Shown: one piece after another, positions 33,741 to 42,877 of the stretch
Layout of the letters: every line of letters starts with the position of its first letter
Position numbering within the stretch: the stretch's first letter is position 1
NCBI RefSeq assembly: GCF_000381365.1
Contig: NZ_KB905466.1
Span: 556,744 to 620,743, forward strand
Length of the DNA stretch: 64,000 nucleotides
Origin: Bacteroides salyersiae WAL 10018 = DSM 18765 = JCM 12988
GTDB lineage: Bacteria; Bacteroidota; Bacteroidia; Bacteroidales; Bacteroidaceae
Reading direction: 5' to 3'
Program-made: the position numbers and the translations under genes
Notes under the pieces: generated by a model
What the model was told of the DNA's origin: nothing
The model's database searches: none
Seen by the model: only the letters and a program-made list of their open reading frames with translations

Positions 33741-34181
33741 TCAATCATCCGCTTTACGGAACTTACCATTCTTATCAAACTTAAAAGTCAAATCGGTATT
33801 CAGTTCTACTTCATACCCTTTACGGTCCCGTTCGATCTTAGTAACGAACTCAGTAGTGAAATTATTCGTCTTCAAATAGTTACTGACGAAAGAGGGGATA
33901 ATCGTTACCGGTACCTTTCCCTTTTTAGCATCCACTTCCTGCCAATTCCCTTTGCCATCAAAATCAATTTCGATACCATTGGTCAATAAAACTTCGTACT
34001 TCTTAGATAAAACCTCGCTGTCTATTTTAATATGGGCCACTTGGGGCTTGGTGAAATGCTGGTTAATGAAATTGCGTGCCGACAGTGGCAACTGGTTAAT
34101 ATCCTTAGTAATCACATCACCGGCAAATGCAAACTGAACGGCTACGATAGCCATCACAAGAACAGATAAAATTTTCTTCAT
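33741..34181 (-). CDS. PepSY-like periplasmic protein (DUF2874 type)
   Basis: The 146-residue protein has a cleavable signal peptide ([22 protein letters not shown]) and two PepSY-like repeats, each with a strand pattern such as [22 protein letters not shown] and [21 protein letters not shown]. The ends [17 protein letters not shown] and [20 protein letters not shown] mark the starts of the repeats. It is upstream of and parallel to the lipoprotein gene, a common Bacteroides arrangement. No enzymatic function is expected. Confidence 0.82.
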   Translation of the reverse strand: MKKILSVLVMAIVAVQFAFAGDVITKDINQLPLSARNFINQHFTKPQVAHIKIDSEVLSKKYEVLLTNGIEIDFDGKGNWQEVDAKKGKVPVTIIPSFVSNYLKTNNFTTEFVTKIERDRKGYEVELNTDLTFKFDKNGKFRKADD

Positions 34182-34524
34182 AATCGTTATTTTTTAATGT
34201 TAATAATATAGTTTCCTATGTTTTTATAATGCAAATAACGATAGTGATTCTGGAAAGATTTAGGAATAACAGAGTGAGATCACATTTTTCAGTTTCTTTA
34301 ACTATCAACAGAATGAAAACAGCATAGTGTCAATACATGTCGAATCAGCCTGCATATTCACAGATTCCGTCAAAAGAACCAACTTTTCATTTTGGGCAGT
34401 AAGTATTAAAACAACTATCGCCAGCAAAGAAAAAGAAAAAATTTAGATATTATTCATAAGATGTCAGTTCAGCATCCTCATTCCTCTTATAAATCATAAC
34501 ATTTATTGACTCCGCTAAAATACG
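34182..34524. other. Intergenic region upstream of the PepSY-like pair
   Basis: This stretch of 343 bp is AT-rich and has stop codons in all frames. It must contain the promoter of the PepSY-like operon, but I see no clear TAnnTTTG box on the minus strand. No repeat or RNA gene is apparent. Confidence 0.3.
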
Positions 34525-34548
34525 AAAGGCAACCTGACGGTTGCCTTT
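34525..34548 (-). terminator. Intrinsic terminator downstream of the DUF4738 gene
   Basis: AAAGGCAACC at 34525-34534 pairs perfectly with GGTTGCCTTT at 34539-34548 around TGAC, and the minus strand continues CGTATTTT. It is 61 bp past the DUF4738 stop. Confidence 0.7.
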
Positions 34549-34608
34549 CAATTGTTTTAAAAAGTATTACATTTGTGTAAATCCATTGTCACGAATGCAT
34601 TAGAAAGC

Positions 34609-35154
34609 TTAAACACCCTCTTCATCATAAATTTCTTCCAATAACTCTTCCCGTGCCATCGTCATTTTACCATCAGCAGTAATCGTTATGGAAATAGGAA
34701 CATACAAGTCCGTCTGCGGATAACACACACTGGCAGCATATACAATTCCTTGCGGGGTAGTCTTGTTGTATACCATTCCTTCCAAAATAGACTTTGCCAA
34801 AAAGTCCTCTCCTACTATTGAAACAAAATTTCTCTTTGTAAAAGTCATATTGAAGATTTGCTCATTGCCACGCGTTAAACGAAGCTGAATCTTATTATCA
34901 ACAAACTGATTCCCCCTATCATCTTTTACCAACGGCAAATCCTCATCCGGAGTGCGTGATATAAAAGAGTGATAATCCTTACCTTTAAACTTGATATCAA
35001 CATCCGCCTTCGATACCTGCATACGTTGTAAGCCACGTGCATCAACGCTATCCTGCATAATCAGCAATGATTTTTCTTCTGCTTTCTTATTTCCACCACA
35101 AGCGGTAATAACAATGAAAAAGCAATAGGCAAGCAGGTATATGAGTTTCTTCAT
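34609..35154 (-). CDS. DUF4738 domain lipoprotein
   Basis: The 181-residue protein has a lipoprotein signal (MKKLIYLLAYCFFIVITAC) and a beta-rich body with the DUF4738 pattern, including GNQFVDNKIQLRLTRG and LYVPISITITADGKM. It is therefore an envelope-anchored protein of unknown role. The C-terminus is acidic (REELLEEIYDEEGV). Neighbour gene 35234-35668 also encodes an exported protein, but the gap of 79 bp leaves an operon uncertain. Confidence 0.8.
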   Translation of the reverse strand: MKKLIYLLAYCFFIVITACGGNKKAEEKSLLIMQDSVDARGLQRMQVSKADVDIKFKGKDYHSFISRTPDEDLPLVKDDRGNQFVDNKIQLRLTRGNEQIFNMTFTKRNFVSIVGEDFLAKSILEGMVYNKTTPQGIVYAASVCYPQTDLYVPISITITADGKMTMAREELLEEIYDEEGV

Positions 35155-35233
35155 AATTTATCCGTTCTTTAATTACAATGACAAAGGAACAAAAAGAGAC
35201 GGAAATACACAAATGTTCGGAGTTGAAAGTTGA

Positions 35234-35668
35234 TTACTTCCTCTCTCTCCGCCCCTCCTTCATCCGTTGTTCACGTTCGGACTGTTTCTTCGTATAAGAA
35301 GCATATTGCTCTTCCGTCATAATCTTTTGTAACTGTGCATTATACTCGTCATTGGCGTTTTTCATTTCCGCACGCATCTTTTCCCGCTCTTCCTTTGTCA
35401 TCTGGGGAGCTTTTTTCCCGTCTTTCTTTCCATTTACATCCGGACGCATAGACATACGGGCATCCATTTTTTCACACCGTGCCAGATTCACCTCCAACAA
35501 TTGTTTCTTCTGCGCATCATTCAAGGAATACTCTTTTACCATACGTTCCGTCATCTTTTCCGCCCGTTCTGCCGGAGTCATCTTTTTATGTTCTCCACGC
35601 TGACCTTGAGCCATAACCACCCCACCTATCATAAACAAGGCGATCATTAAAAATGCTATTCTTTTCAT
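35234..35668 (-). CDS. DUF4890 domain exported protein (Spy/CpxP-like charge pattern)
   Basis: The 144-residue protein has a signal peptide (MKRIAFLMIALFMIGGVVMAQG) and a highly charged, Lys/Arg/Glu/Met-rich helical body with MTPAERAEKMTERMVKEYSLNDAQKKQL, the DUF4890 pattern. The layout is similar to periplasmic Spy/CpxP-type chaperone helices with an LTxxQ-like SLNDAQ motif. A stress or chaperone role is an inference. It ends in a basic tail (REQRMKEGRRERK). Confidence 0.8.
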   Translation of the reverse strand: MKRIAFLMIALFMIGGVVMAQGQRGEHKKMTPAERAEKMTERMVKEYSLNDAQKKQLLEVNLARCEKMDARMSMRPDVNGKKDGKKAPQMTKEEREKMRAEMKNANDEYNAQLQKIMTEEQYASYTKKQSEREQRMKEGRRERK

Positions 35669-35743
35669 ACTAACTTTTTCTTTTTGTTAAAACTACTAAA
35701 TCTATTTTTCTGTTGCAACTTTATATATGACCCAATAAAAAAC

Positions 35744-35765
35744 GGGAAGTTTAATTCAACTTCCC
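35744..35765 (-). terminator. Intrinsic terminator downstream of the GH35 gene
   Basis: GGGAAGTT at 35744-35751 pairs with AACTTCCC at 35758-35765; on the minus strand the stem is followed by GTTTTTTATT. It lies about 155 bp after the GH35 stop. Confidence 0.7.
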
Positions 35766-35861
35766 ATTTTAATAATAAATAACCTTATAATCCTCTTAAT
35801 CTATGCTTTAAGAGCATAATTAAATAATGTACCAATTGGCTGTGCTACCATTCCGCGCAGC

Positions 35862-35905
35862 TAATTGACACATTGGCACATTGGCATATTGGCATATTGG
35901 CAAAT
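35862..35905. repeat. Tandem ATTGGCA(C/T)A repeat downstream of GH35
   Basis: The unit CATTGGCA or TATTGGCA occurs four times in tandem (about 35870-35902), preceded by CGCGCAGCTAATTGACA. A shorter version with the same CGCAGC lead-in occurs at 40752-40790, and related units at 42618-42760. Confidence 0.6.
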
Positions 35906-35919
35906 TATCTAATTATTTA

Positions 35920-38250
35920 TCAATACTTAAAGTCTGTCGGCTTCACATAGATGCGATATTCCTTAATCATTCCCGGATACCCTTTTTCGGCACGGGGCAG
36001 ATAACGGAAACCTGTGAGCGTTTGCTCTTTATCCAAATCGATAACCAGTTGATGAGGATAGGCCACATTATCCACTGTCATCCAGAAAGTAGATTCCTGA
36101 AGATCGAAAATTTTATCGGCCGTACGATTTCCACTGCGGGTTTCTTCACTGTCGGCATACCGGATTTTCCAATGCTCGCGGGAAACCGGTTTACCATCAT
36201 CACCCAAGACATCGAACTCTGCAATAGCGGCTATATTATCCTCGGCCTGTGGAGAAAGAGCTTCCAGACAGAAATAACGTCCTTTCACCGGATTGGCAAA
36301 ACGTACCTCCTGCCAGCCGTTACCCGGAATGAAAGCACCTTTATGAGCGGGAGTTTCGGCTGAAAGATTCAAATGTTCACCCTCTTTGCGGTGAGTTTCG
36401 GGAGCTTTTTCGCGCAGTACATCGAGAATTGGCTTCTTCAATCCCTTTACCATAGCTTTCTCAGGACCTTTCAAGTCGAGAACGATAATCTCATTCACTC
36501 CCTTTTTCAGCCAGCAACCCGGCATAAAGAGCGTCTGCTGCGGACCGATTTCCCAAAAACGCCCCATCGCATGGCCGTTCACCCACACCATACCTTTGCC
36601 CCAGGTACTCATATCGAGGAACGTATCATCCGTTTTCGAAAGTTTGAAAGTCGCTTTATAGTAAGCGGGCATCGCCTGCTTGCCACCCGAAACGTACTGC
36701 TTATTGCTCGCAAAAGCATAATCGACCGGCAGATTATACACCTGCCAATTCTTTACTATTTGCTTATTACCGTCCGTAGCCGCCAGCACCACACTCTCCG
36801 TGATACCTTTACGGTCGTGAATGGACTTATCGAAATTAACACGTCCCATAGCTTCTACCAGAATATCGAGCTGGGTACCCTTTTTCAAAGCAGGCAATGT
36901 AACGGTAAATTCTCCTTTCCGGCGATCCAGACGCGCCAACAGGGTATTGTTGGCAAAGACTTGCGCCCAATCGTGCACTTCGGTGATTTCGAGCACTGTT
37001 CCGGCTTTTACATCCTGTGGCAAAACAGTGCGGTAGAGGATACTTCCCCAACCCTGATCGAATTGTTCCATCGGCTGAATATCTATTGCCTGTTTTGCTA
37101 CGGGCAGATTGCTGAATAAAGGAGCCACCTGCGTGAATTTGATCTCTGGAATTTCCATTACCGGCAGAGCTTCGGGAATAGTCGGCAAAGACTGTCCGGC
37201 AGGCAGATAACCCTTCAATAAATCACGAAGCAGGAAATATTTCTCAGTAGCCCATCCGGCTTCACTAATCGGGGCATCATAATCATAAGAGCTGCACATG
37301 GCAGAATAGGCAGGATTATTGGCTCCTCCCCAGTGTCCGAACGTGGTACCTCCATGAGTCATATACAGGCTGAACGAAATATTACGGTCGAGCATATCTT
37401 TCAATCCCTGCACCATATCCTTGGCCGGACGTGTTTCGTGTTTACGCCCCCAATGATCGAACCATCCGCTCCAAAACTCGCTGCACATCAACGGCGTTTC
37501 CGGACGCAGTTCCTTTAGTTTCTTAAATTGCTGGTCTATGTTGGCTCCTGTTCCGAAGTTGACCGTCCACAGCAAATCATCCAAAGCATTGTTGGTGAAA
37601 TTACTGCTCCAATCGCACTGAAACAAAGGTACTTCCGTGAAACCGGCACCACGCACCATATCGCGAATGGCAGAAACGTAAGGCTTATCCGTGCCATACG
37701 AACCGTATTCATTCTCTACCTGCACCATGATAATATTACCGCCACGAGTAATCTGCAAAGGGACAAGCTGTTCACCCACCTTTTTCATAAAGATTCCCAC
37801 GCGCTCCATATAATAAGGGTCGAGCGTACGCAAAGCAATGTCTTTTTTCTTCAACAACCACCACGGCAGTCCACCCATCTCCCACTCCGCACACACATAG
37901 GGGCCGGGACGCACTATGACATACATTCCATGTTTCTGTGCCAGACGACAGAAAGCAGCTATATCGTTCTGACCGGTAAAATCGAATTGTCCCTCTTCCT
38001 GTTCATGAATATTCCAAAATACATACAAGCAAATAGTATTCATCCCTAATGCTTTACACATTTTGATCCTATGCTCCCAATAAGGTTGTGGAATACGTGT
38101 ATAATGCAGCTCGGCCGCTTTTACAATGAAAGGTTCTCCATTCAGTAAAAAAGTCTTTTTTCCGACTTCAAAAGTTTTAAATTGCTGAGCCTGTCCCGGA
38201 AGTGCCAGGCATGTACAAAACAGTAACAGATAAATAATTTTGTTCTTCAT
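35920..38250 (-). CDS. Beta-galactosidase, glycoside hydrolase family 35, with C-terminal discoidin-like domain
   Basis: The 776-residue enzyme has a signal peptide (to about residue 21) and a GH35 TIM barrel at about 25-345. The acid/base Glu lies in VENEYGSYG (Glu181) and the nucleophile Glu in CSEFWSGW (Glu258). Beta domains follow, then a C-terminal F5/8-type carbohydrate-binding-like domain from about 640. It removes terminal beta-galactose from glycans in the periplasm or at the surface. No SusCD pair is nearby, so the natural glycan is not indicated. It is a monocistronic gene. Confidence 0.92.
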   Translation of the reverse strand: MKNKIIYLLLFCTCLALPGQAQQFKTFEVGKKTFLLNGEPFIVKAAELHYTRIPQPYWEHRIKMCKALGMNTICLYVFWNIHEQEEGQFDFTGQNDIAAFCRLAQKHGMYVIVRPGPYVCAEWEMGGLPWWLLKKKDIALRTLDPYYMERVGIFMKKVGEQLVPLQITRGGNIIMVQVENEYGSYGTDKPYVSAIRDMVRGAGFTEVPLFQCDWSSNFTNNALDDLLWTVNFGTGANIDQQFKKLKELRPETPLMCSEFWSGWFDHWGRKHETRPAKDMVQGLKDMLDRNISFSLYMTHGGTTFGHWGGANNPAYSAMCSSYDYDAPISEAGWATEKYFLLRDLLKGYLPAGQSLPTIPEALPVMEIPEIKFTQVAPLFSNLPVAKQAIDIQPMEQFDQGWGSILYRTVLPQDVKAGTVLEITEVHDWAQVFANNTLLARLDRRKGEFTVTLPALKKGTQLDILVEAMGRVNFDKSIHDRKGITESVVLAATDGNKQIVKNWQVYNLPVDYAFASNKQYVSGGKQAMPAYYKATFKLSKTDDTFLDMSTWGKGMVWVNGHAMGRFWEIGPQQTLFMPGCWLKKGVNEIIVLDLKGPEKAMVKGLKKPILDVLREKAPETHRKEGEHLNLSAETPAHKGAFIPGNGWQEVRFANPVKGRYFCLEALSPQAEDNIAAIAEFDVLGDDGKPVSREHWKIRYADSEETRSGNRTADKIFDLQESTFWMTVDNVAYPHQLVIDLDKEQTLTGFRYLPRAEKGYPGMIKEYRIYVKPTDFKY

Positions 38251-38275
38251 GTTTATTTCATTCTTTATTCTGCTA

Positions 38276-38283
38276 CAAAATTA
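38276..38283 (-). promoter_or_regulatory. Promoter -7 box for the GH35 gene
   Basis: On the minus strand TAATTTTG matches TAnnTTTG and lies 25 bp upstream of the start codon. Confidence 0.6.
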
Positions 38284-38439
38284 AAGCAATATGATAAAAC
38301 CAAGGGTATAATTATAAGTCAAAAAAGATACAATTATCAGTCATTTTATCTTTTTCCCATAGAATTGTTTATAAAACAACCAACAAAATCTTCGTTCTCT
38401 TTGTTATATTAAAAGTAATCCATTAAAATATCTAAAATT

Positions 38440-39906
38440 ATGGAAGAGAAAAAACTAACATCTGCCAACGGTCGTCCCATTGCCGACAACCAGAATTCAC
38501 AGACAGCAGGCCCTCGTGGCCCGATCACCTTGCAAGATCCGTGGTTAATTGAAAAACTGGCTCATTTCGATCGGGAAGTAATCCCCGAAAGACGTATGCA
38601 TGCCAAAGGTTCCGGTGCTTACGGAACATTTACCGTCACACATGACATTACAAAGTATACTCGTGCAGCCATTTTCAGTGAAGTCGGAAAAAAGACAGAA
38701 TGTTTTGTACGTTTCTCTACCGTAGCCGGAGAACGCGGAGCGGCCGATGCAGAAAGAGATATCCGAGGTTTTGCCATGAAATTTTATACAGAAGAAGGAA
38801 ATTGGGACCTGGTAGGAAACAACACCCCCGTATTCTTTCTTCGTGACCCGCTAAAATTTCCCGACCTAAACCATGCCATTAAACGCGATCCGAAAACAAA
38901 TATGCGTAGCCCTAACAGTAATTGGGATTTCTGGACACTGCTTCCCGAAGCATTGCATCAAGTCACCATCACCATGAGCCCGCGCGGTATTCCTTATTCT
39001 TACCGTCATATGCACGGATTCGGCAGCCACACTTACAGTTTCTATAATGCAGAGAACAAACGCACCTGGGTAAAATTCCACCTTCGTACCTTGCAAGGTA
39101 TTAAAAATCTGACAGATCAGGAAGCAGAGGCGATCGTAGCTAAAGACCGTGAATCTCACCAACGAGACCTTTTCGAAAGTATCGAGAAAGGTGATTTCCC
39201 GAAATGGCTGTTCCAAATCCAAATAATGACGGAGGAGGAAGCTGATAATTATCGTATCAATCCATTCGACTTGACAAAAGTATGGCCGCATAAAGACTTT
39301 CCTTTGCAAGACGTAGGTATACTCGAACTGAACCGCAATCCAGAGAACTACTTTGCCGAAGTGGAACAATCCGCATTCAACCCGATGAATATCGTAGAAG
39401 GAATAGGCTTCTCTCCGGACAAAATGTTACAAGGACGTCTCTTCTCCTATGGAGATGCCCAGCGTTATCGTCTCGGCGTGAATTCCGAACAGATACCGGT
39501 GAACAAACCACGCTGTCCGTTCCACGCTTACCATCGTGATGGATCGATGCGGGTAGATGGCAATTATGGCGCAACCAAAGGTTATGAACCCAATAGTTAC
39601 GGTGAATGGAAAGATTCTCCGGAAAAGAAAGAACCGCCCTTGAAAGTTCACGGTGACATCTATAACTATAACGAACGGGAATATGACGATGATTACTACA
39701 GTCAACCGGGCGACCTTTTCCGATTGATGCCGGCAGACGAACAGCAATTACTCTTCGAAAACACGGCTCGTGCCATGGGTGATTCCGAACTATTCATCAA
39801 GCAACGCCATGTACGCAACTGCTATAAGGCCGATCCTGCTTATGGCACAGGTGTTGCCAAAGCATTAGGCATCAACTTGGAAGAAGCTTTGAAAGCCGAC
39901 AGATAA
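38440..39906 (+). CDS. katA: Catalase, clade-3 small-subunit heme type
   Basis: The 488-residue enzyme decomposes hydrogen peroxide. The distal His54 is in [14 protein letters not shown], the distal Asn in [13 protein letters not shown], and the proximal heme ligand Tyr in [14 protein letters not shown]. Length matches the small-subunit monofunctional catalases of Bacteroides. In Bacteroides this gene is under oxidative-stress control (OxyR); I see no obvious OxyR site or perfect -7 box in the 189-bp upstream gap, which it shares with the divergent GH35 gene. Confidence 0.95.
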   Translation: MEEKKLTSANGRPIADNQNSQTAGPRGPITLQDPWLIEKLAHFDREVIPERRMHAKGSGAYGTFTVTHDITKYTRAAIFSEVGKKTECFVRFSTVAGERGAADAERDIRGFAMKFYTEEGNWDLVGNNTPVFFLRDPLKFPDLNHAIKRDPKTNMRSPNSNWDFWTLLPEALHQVTITMSPRGIPYSYRHMHGFGSHTYSFYNAENKRTWVKFHLRTLQGIKNLTDQEAEAIVAKDRESHQRDLFESIEKGDFPKWLFQIQIMTEEEADNYRINPFDLTKVWPHKDFPLQDVGILELNRNPENYFAEVEQSAFNPMNIVEGIGFSPDKMLQGRLFSYGDAQRYRLGVNSEQIPVNKPRCPFHAYHRDGSMRVDGNYGATKGYEPNSYGEWKDSPEKKEPPLKVHGDIYNYNEREYDDDYYSQPGDLFRLMPADEQQLLFENTARAMGDSELFIKQRHVRNCYKADPAYGTGVAKALGINLEEALKADR

Positions 39907-39917
39907 AGTCAAAATTA

Positions 39918-40000
39918 AAGTGTATACTCTTGTCATACAAAAGTATACACTTTTGTATAGTAAAACTATATACTCTTACCATATAAGAGTATATAGTTTT
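39918..40000. terminator. Twin bidirectional terminator hairpins between katA and trkA
   Basis: Two similar hairpins follow each other. The first (39918-39952) has 16-bp arms with one mismatch. The second (39962-40000) has perfect 17-bp arms, AAAACTATATACTCTTA with its complement, around CCATA. Flanking A and T runs suit termination on both strands. Both contain GTATA(C/T) and ACTCTT, so they look like copies of one hairpin. Confidence 0.75.
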
Positions 40001-40003
40001 AAA

Positions 40004-40690
40004 TTATAAAGCTTTCCACAATTTCTGGAAGTCTTTGTATTTACCGTAACACACCAGTTCATCCCCTTCCTGTATCTTATCATTCTCCGGTAATTCATTT
40101 ACAATCTTACTATCAGTCAACGATATACCAAGACAATTTTCTATTTTTTCCGCACGCTTCAAGCCTATGATCTTCAAATGAAACTCTTCGTTCAGCTTCA
40201 ACTCATTCACAAAATAGCCGATAAATTTTTCCGGAACACGGAACTTGACGATATAATACTCTGCATCTATCCGGAAAACTTCCATGGAAGTACCAAAATC
40301 AAACAGACGAACCAAGCTACGGGCCGCATCTTCTTCCGGTGTCAGAATCTTATCCAAACTGAAAGCTTCCAGAACTGCTTTATGTACATTATCAATGGCG
40401 CGCGCATAGATATGCTGCACTTTTTTTTGCTTCAACAAAGCCACCACGCGGATAGAAGCACCAAAATTTTCACCAATCGCCACAATCACCACATCCACAC
40501 TGTTCAATGGAAGTACACTCAATGACTGCTCGTCCGTAGCATCGATCACAAAAGCCGTAGCCACTTTATCCTTAATGCTGTCTACACGACTCTCACTAAT
40601 ATCCGCCCCTATCACTTCATGCCCCAAAGCAGAAAATTCTTCTGCCAACACATGCCCATAATTTCCTAAGCCAATAATAATGTATTTCAT
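40004..40690 (-). CDS. trkA: TrkA/KtrA-family potassium channel regulatory subunit
   Basis: The 228-residue protein has an RCK N-terminal Rossmann domain with nucleotide motif IIGLGNYGHVLAEE and a C-terminal RCK_C domain (about 140-228). The single N+C unit is like KtrA. It is cytoplasmic, binds nucleotide and gates the membrane subunit encoded just upstream in the same direction (trkH). The genes are 87 bp apart, with a small repeat in the gap. Confidence 0.93.
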   Translation of the reverse strand: MKYIIIGLGNYGHVLAEEFSALGHEVIGADISESRVDSIKDKVATAFVIDATDEQSLSVLPLNSVDVVIVAIGENFGASIRVVALLKQKKVQHIYARAIDNVHKAVLEAFSLDKILTPEEDAARSLVRLFDFGTSMEVFRIDAEYYIVKFRVPEKFIGYFVNELKLNEEFHLKIIGLKRAEKIENCLGISLTDSKIVNELPENDKIQEGDELVCYGKYKDFQKLWKAL

Positions 40691-40751
40691 ATCCTCCTAT
40701 TTTTTCAATTAACCACTGCCTTCGTCTGCACATGACGTTTTTCCCATTATT

Positions 40752-40790
40752 GCGCAGCCAGTCGGCACATTGGCATATTAGTTAATTATT
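40752..40790. repeat. TTGGCACATT-type intergenic repeat between trkH and trkA
   Basis: GCGCAGCCAGTCGGCACATT and GGCATATTAGTTAATTATT resemble the unit at 35855-35915. It overlaps the end of trkH. Confidence 0.5.
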
Positions 40791-42613
40791 ATATCATCAC
40801 TCGGATAACGATATTTCGTATTCTTTTTCTGTTTCACAATTCCTAACATCAAGGTTATCAACCCTACACGCCCCACAAACATCAACAAAGCCACCAACAA
40901 TTTGCTTTCATCGCGAAGCAGAGGAGTAGCGTTCAAACTCGAACCAACCGTGCTTAGCGCAGACACACACTCAAACGTAAGTGTCATGACCGACATTTTC
41001 GGTTCTAATATACTCAATACGAAAATAAACAAGAACAATACCCCGAGAGACATCACCACCGTTGCATTGGAACGCCGGATAGAATCGTGGGAAAGTTCGC
41101 GCCCGAACACCTCGACACGTTCCGTTCCGCGTAGAACAGCTATTAAATTGAGAACCACAACTGCAAAAGCGTTCACCTTGACACCGCCGGCAGTGGATTG
41201 AGCCGCACCGCCAATCCACATTAGAAATATATAAATCAATATAGTCTGCACACTCAAGCTCGTTAAGTCCACACTACTGAATCCTGCTGTTCGCGGACAA
41301 GTGGCATTGAAAAAAGCCTGTGTCCATTTGTCGGCTACGGACATTCCGGCAAAAGAACCGTTCCATTCGAAAGCAGCAACCGCCAATGTGCCCAATACTA
41401 ACAATAATAAAGTCACAATCAGCACAATCTTCGTATTCAGGTTGTACAAATGTTGTTTTTTATGCCTGTCAAGCTTCAGAGTACGCACAAATTTCCAGAA
41501 ACGACGTAAATGATAGAGTACTATATCTTTGAAATTCACCAGAATAGGAAATCCGATTCCTCCTAAAATAATCAATAAAGAAACTGAAATATAAAGAGAA
41601 TTGTGCCCGGTCATCACCATCGGATTGCCTAAATTTCCGGGAAGCGTAGAAAAGCCCGCATTACAAAAAGCGGAAATGGAATGAAAAGCCGAGAATGCCA
41701 GTTCTTCCTCCAGACTCATCCCCAACGTGCCGTGTATACCCAGCCAGATAGATACCATTCCTGCACCTTCTATCACCATGGTAAAACCTAAAATATAAAG
41801 TAAAGTAGACAGTAAAGATCCCAGAGAATTGGAACTTACCATATCACGCACTACCAATTGATTATACAACGAGGTATTTCCCATGAAGAACATCGCAAAG
41901 AAACTGGTCAATGTCATGACTCCCAAACCTCCGACCTGAATCAAGAGAATAATGACCGTCAGCCCCATCGGCGTAAACGTTGCCGATACATCCACGGGCA
42001 CTAAGCCTGTTACACATACGGCGCTTGTCGAAGTAAACAAGGCATCCACCCACGACAATACGACCCCTTCTACTGTGCAACGAGGCAATAACAACAATCC
42101 CGTACCAATCAGAATTATTACGAAGAAACTCACTGCAAGAATCAATGACGGATTGGTTCTCCGCCCCAGCAAACGTACCAGTCCGTTTGATAAATTAAGA
42201 AAAGAAAAAAGAAGCAAAAGAGGAATATGATAAAGTTTGCTACCCAAAAAATCCCATACATACAAAATGGCTCCCTCTTCATCGGGACGATGGAATATAA
42301 CGGGAACTAACGTCAGATAAAGTAGCCAACTCAATATCCACGCCAACTTCCGGAAGTTTTTCTTTGTTCCTTTATATTCAAGAAAAATATGTAATGTAAC
42401 ATCTATCAGGAAGATGATCCATACCGCTTTATACAAAATTTTCAGATGCGAAATATCGGTTGCAGAAAGAGGAAAACCATGTTCATAAACCACACCCACA
42501 ATCAAAAGTAAAGAAGCCATGTAAGTAAGAACCGCCATCATCCTAAGCAAAATACGTACATAGGGTTGTAGTAGTTTATTTTGATACAGTAGTATTTTAT
42601 GATAAATCTTCAT
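40778..42613 (-). CDS. trkH: TrkH/KtrB-family potassium transporter membrane subunit
   Basis: I start at the ATG at 42613 (MKIYHKILLYQNKLLQPY); an upstream TTG is less likely. The 611-residue protein has an N-terminal membrane extension and the four repeated membrane-pore-membrane units of the SKT superfamily. Selectivity-type glycines lie in TSTSAVCVTGLVP, AFCNAGFSTLPG, CPRTAGFSSVD and STVGSSLN. With TrkA it forms a potassium uptake system in the inner membrane. Confidence 0.93.
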   Translation of the reverse strand: MKIYHKILLYQNKLLQPYVRILLRMMAVLTYMASLLLIVGVVYEHGFPLSATDISHLKILYKAVWIIFLIDVTLHIFLEYKGTKKNFRKLAWILSWLLYLTLVPVIFHRPDEEGAILYVWDFLGSKLYHIPLLLLFSFLNLSNGLVRLLGRRTNPSLILAVSFFVIILIGTGLLLLPRCTVEGVVLSWVDALFTSTSAVCVTGLVPVDVSATFTPMGLTVIILLIQVGGLGVMTLTSFFAMFFMGNTSLYNQLVVRDMVSSNSLGSLLSTLLYILGFTMVIEGAGMVSIWLGIHGTLGMSLEEELAFSAFHSISAFCNAGFSTLPGNLGNPMVMTGHNSLYISVSLLIILGGIGFPILVNFKDIVLYHLRRFWKFVRTLKLDRHKKQHLYNLNTKIVLIVTLLLLVLGTLAVAAFEWNGSFAGMSVADKWTQAFFNATCPRTAGFSSVDLTSLSVQTILIYIFLMWIGGAAQSTAGGVKVNAFAVVVLNLIAVLRGTERVEVFGRELSHDSIRRSNATVVMSLGVLFLFIFVLSILEPKMSVMTLTFECVSALSTVGSSLNATPLLRDESKLLVALLMFVGRVGLITLMLGIVKQKKNTKYRYPSDDIIIN

Positions 42614-42762
42614 AATCAATAATGTGTTAATGTGCCAACATACCCATATACCAACCGGCTATACAAAATAATGTACCCATGCATTCACTTTCCAATTCGT
42701 GCACAATTAAGTTATCCCATGGAATCCGGGTCATTAACAGATTGCCGCATTGACACATTATT
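42614..42762. repeat. Intergenic repeat cluster upstream of trkH
   Basis: GTGTTAATGTGCCAACAT at about 42623 and TTGCCGCATTGACACATTA at about 42742 are inverted and diverged versions of the TTGGCACATT units. The stretch also contains a TACCAACCGGCTATACA sequence. No gene is present. Confidence 0.45.
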
Positions 42763-42840
42763 TCAGTTGCAAACTTAAACAAAATAACAATTAATTCTAT
42801 TCTTTGTTGCGTATTTAATCACCGTATTAAAAATTATGTT

Positions 42841-42848
42841 TATTTTTG
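42841..42848 (+). promoter_or_regulatory. Promoter -7 box for trpB
   Basis: TATTTTTG matches TAnnTTTG, 29 bp upstream of the ATG. Confidence 0.6.
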
Positions 42849-42877
42849 GCAACTAAAATATCAAAAACCACAATATT

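Noticed and set aside
35862..35905. CRISPR array at the tandem TTGGCA repeats
   Set aside because: The units are 8-10 bp in direct tandem with no spacers, and no cas gene is in the window.
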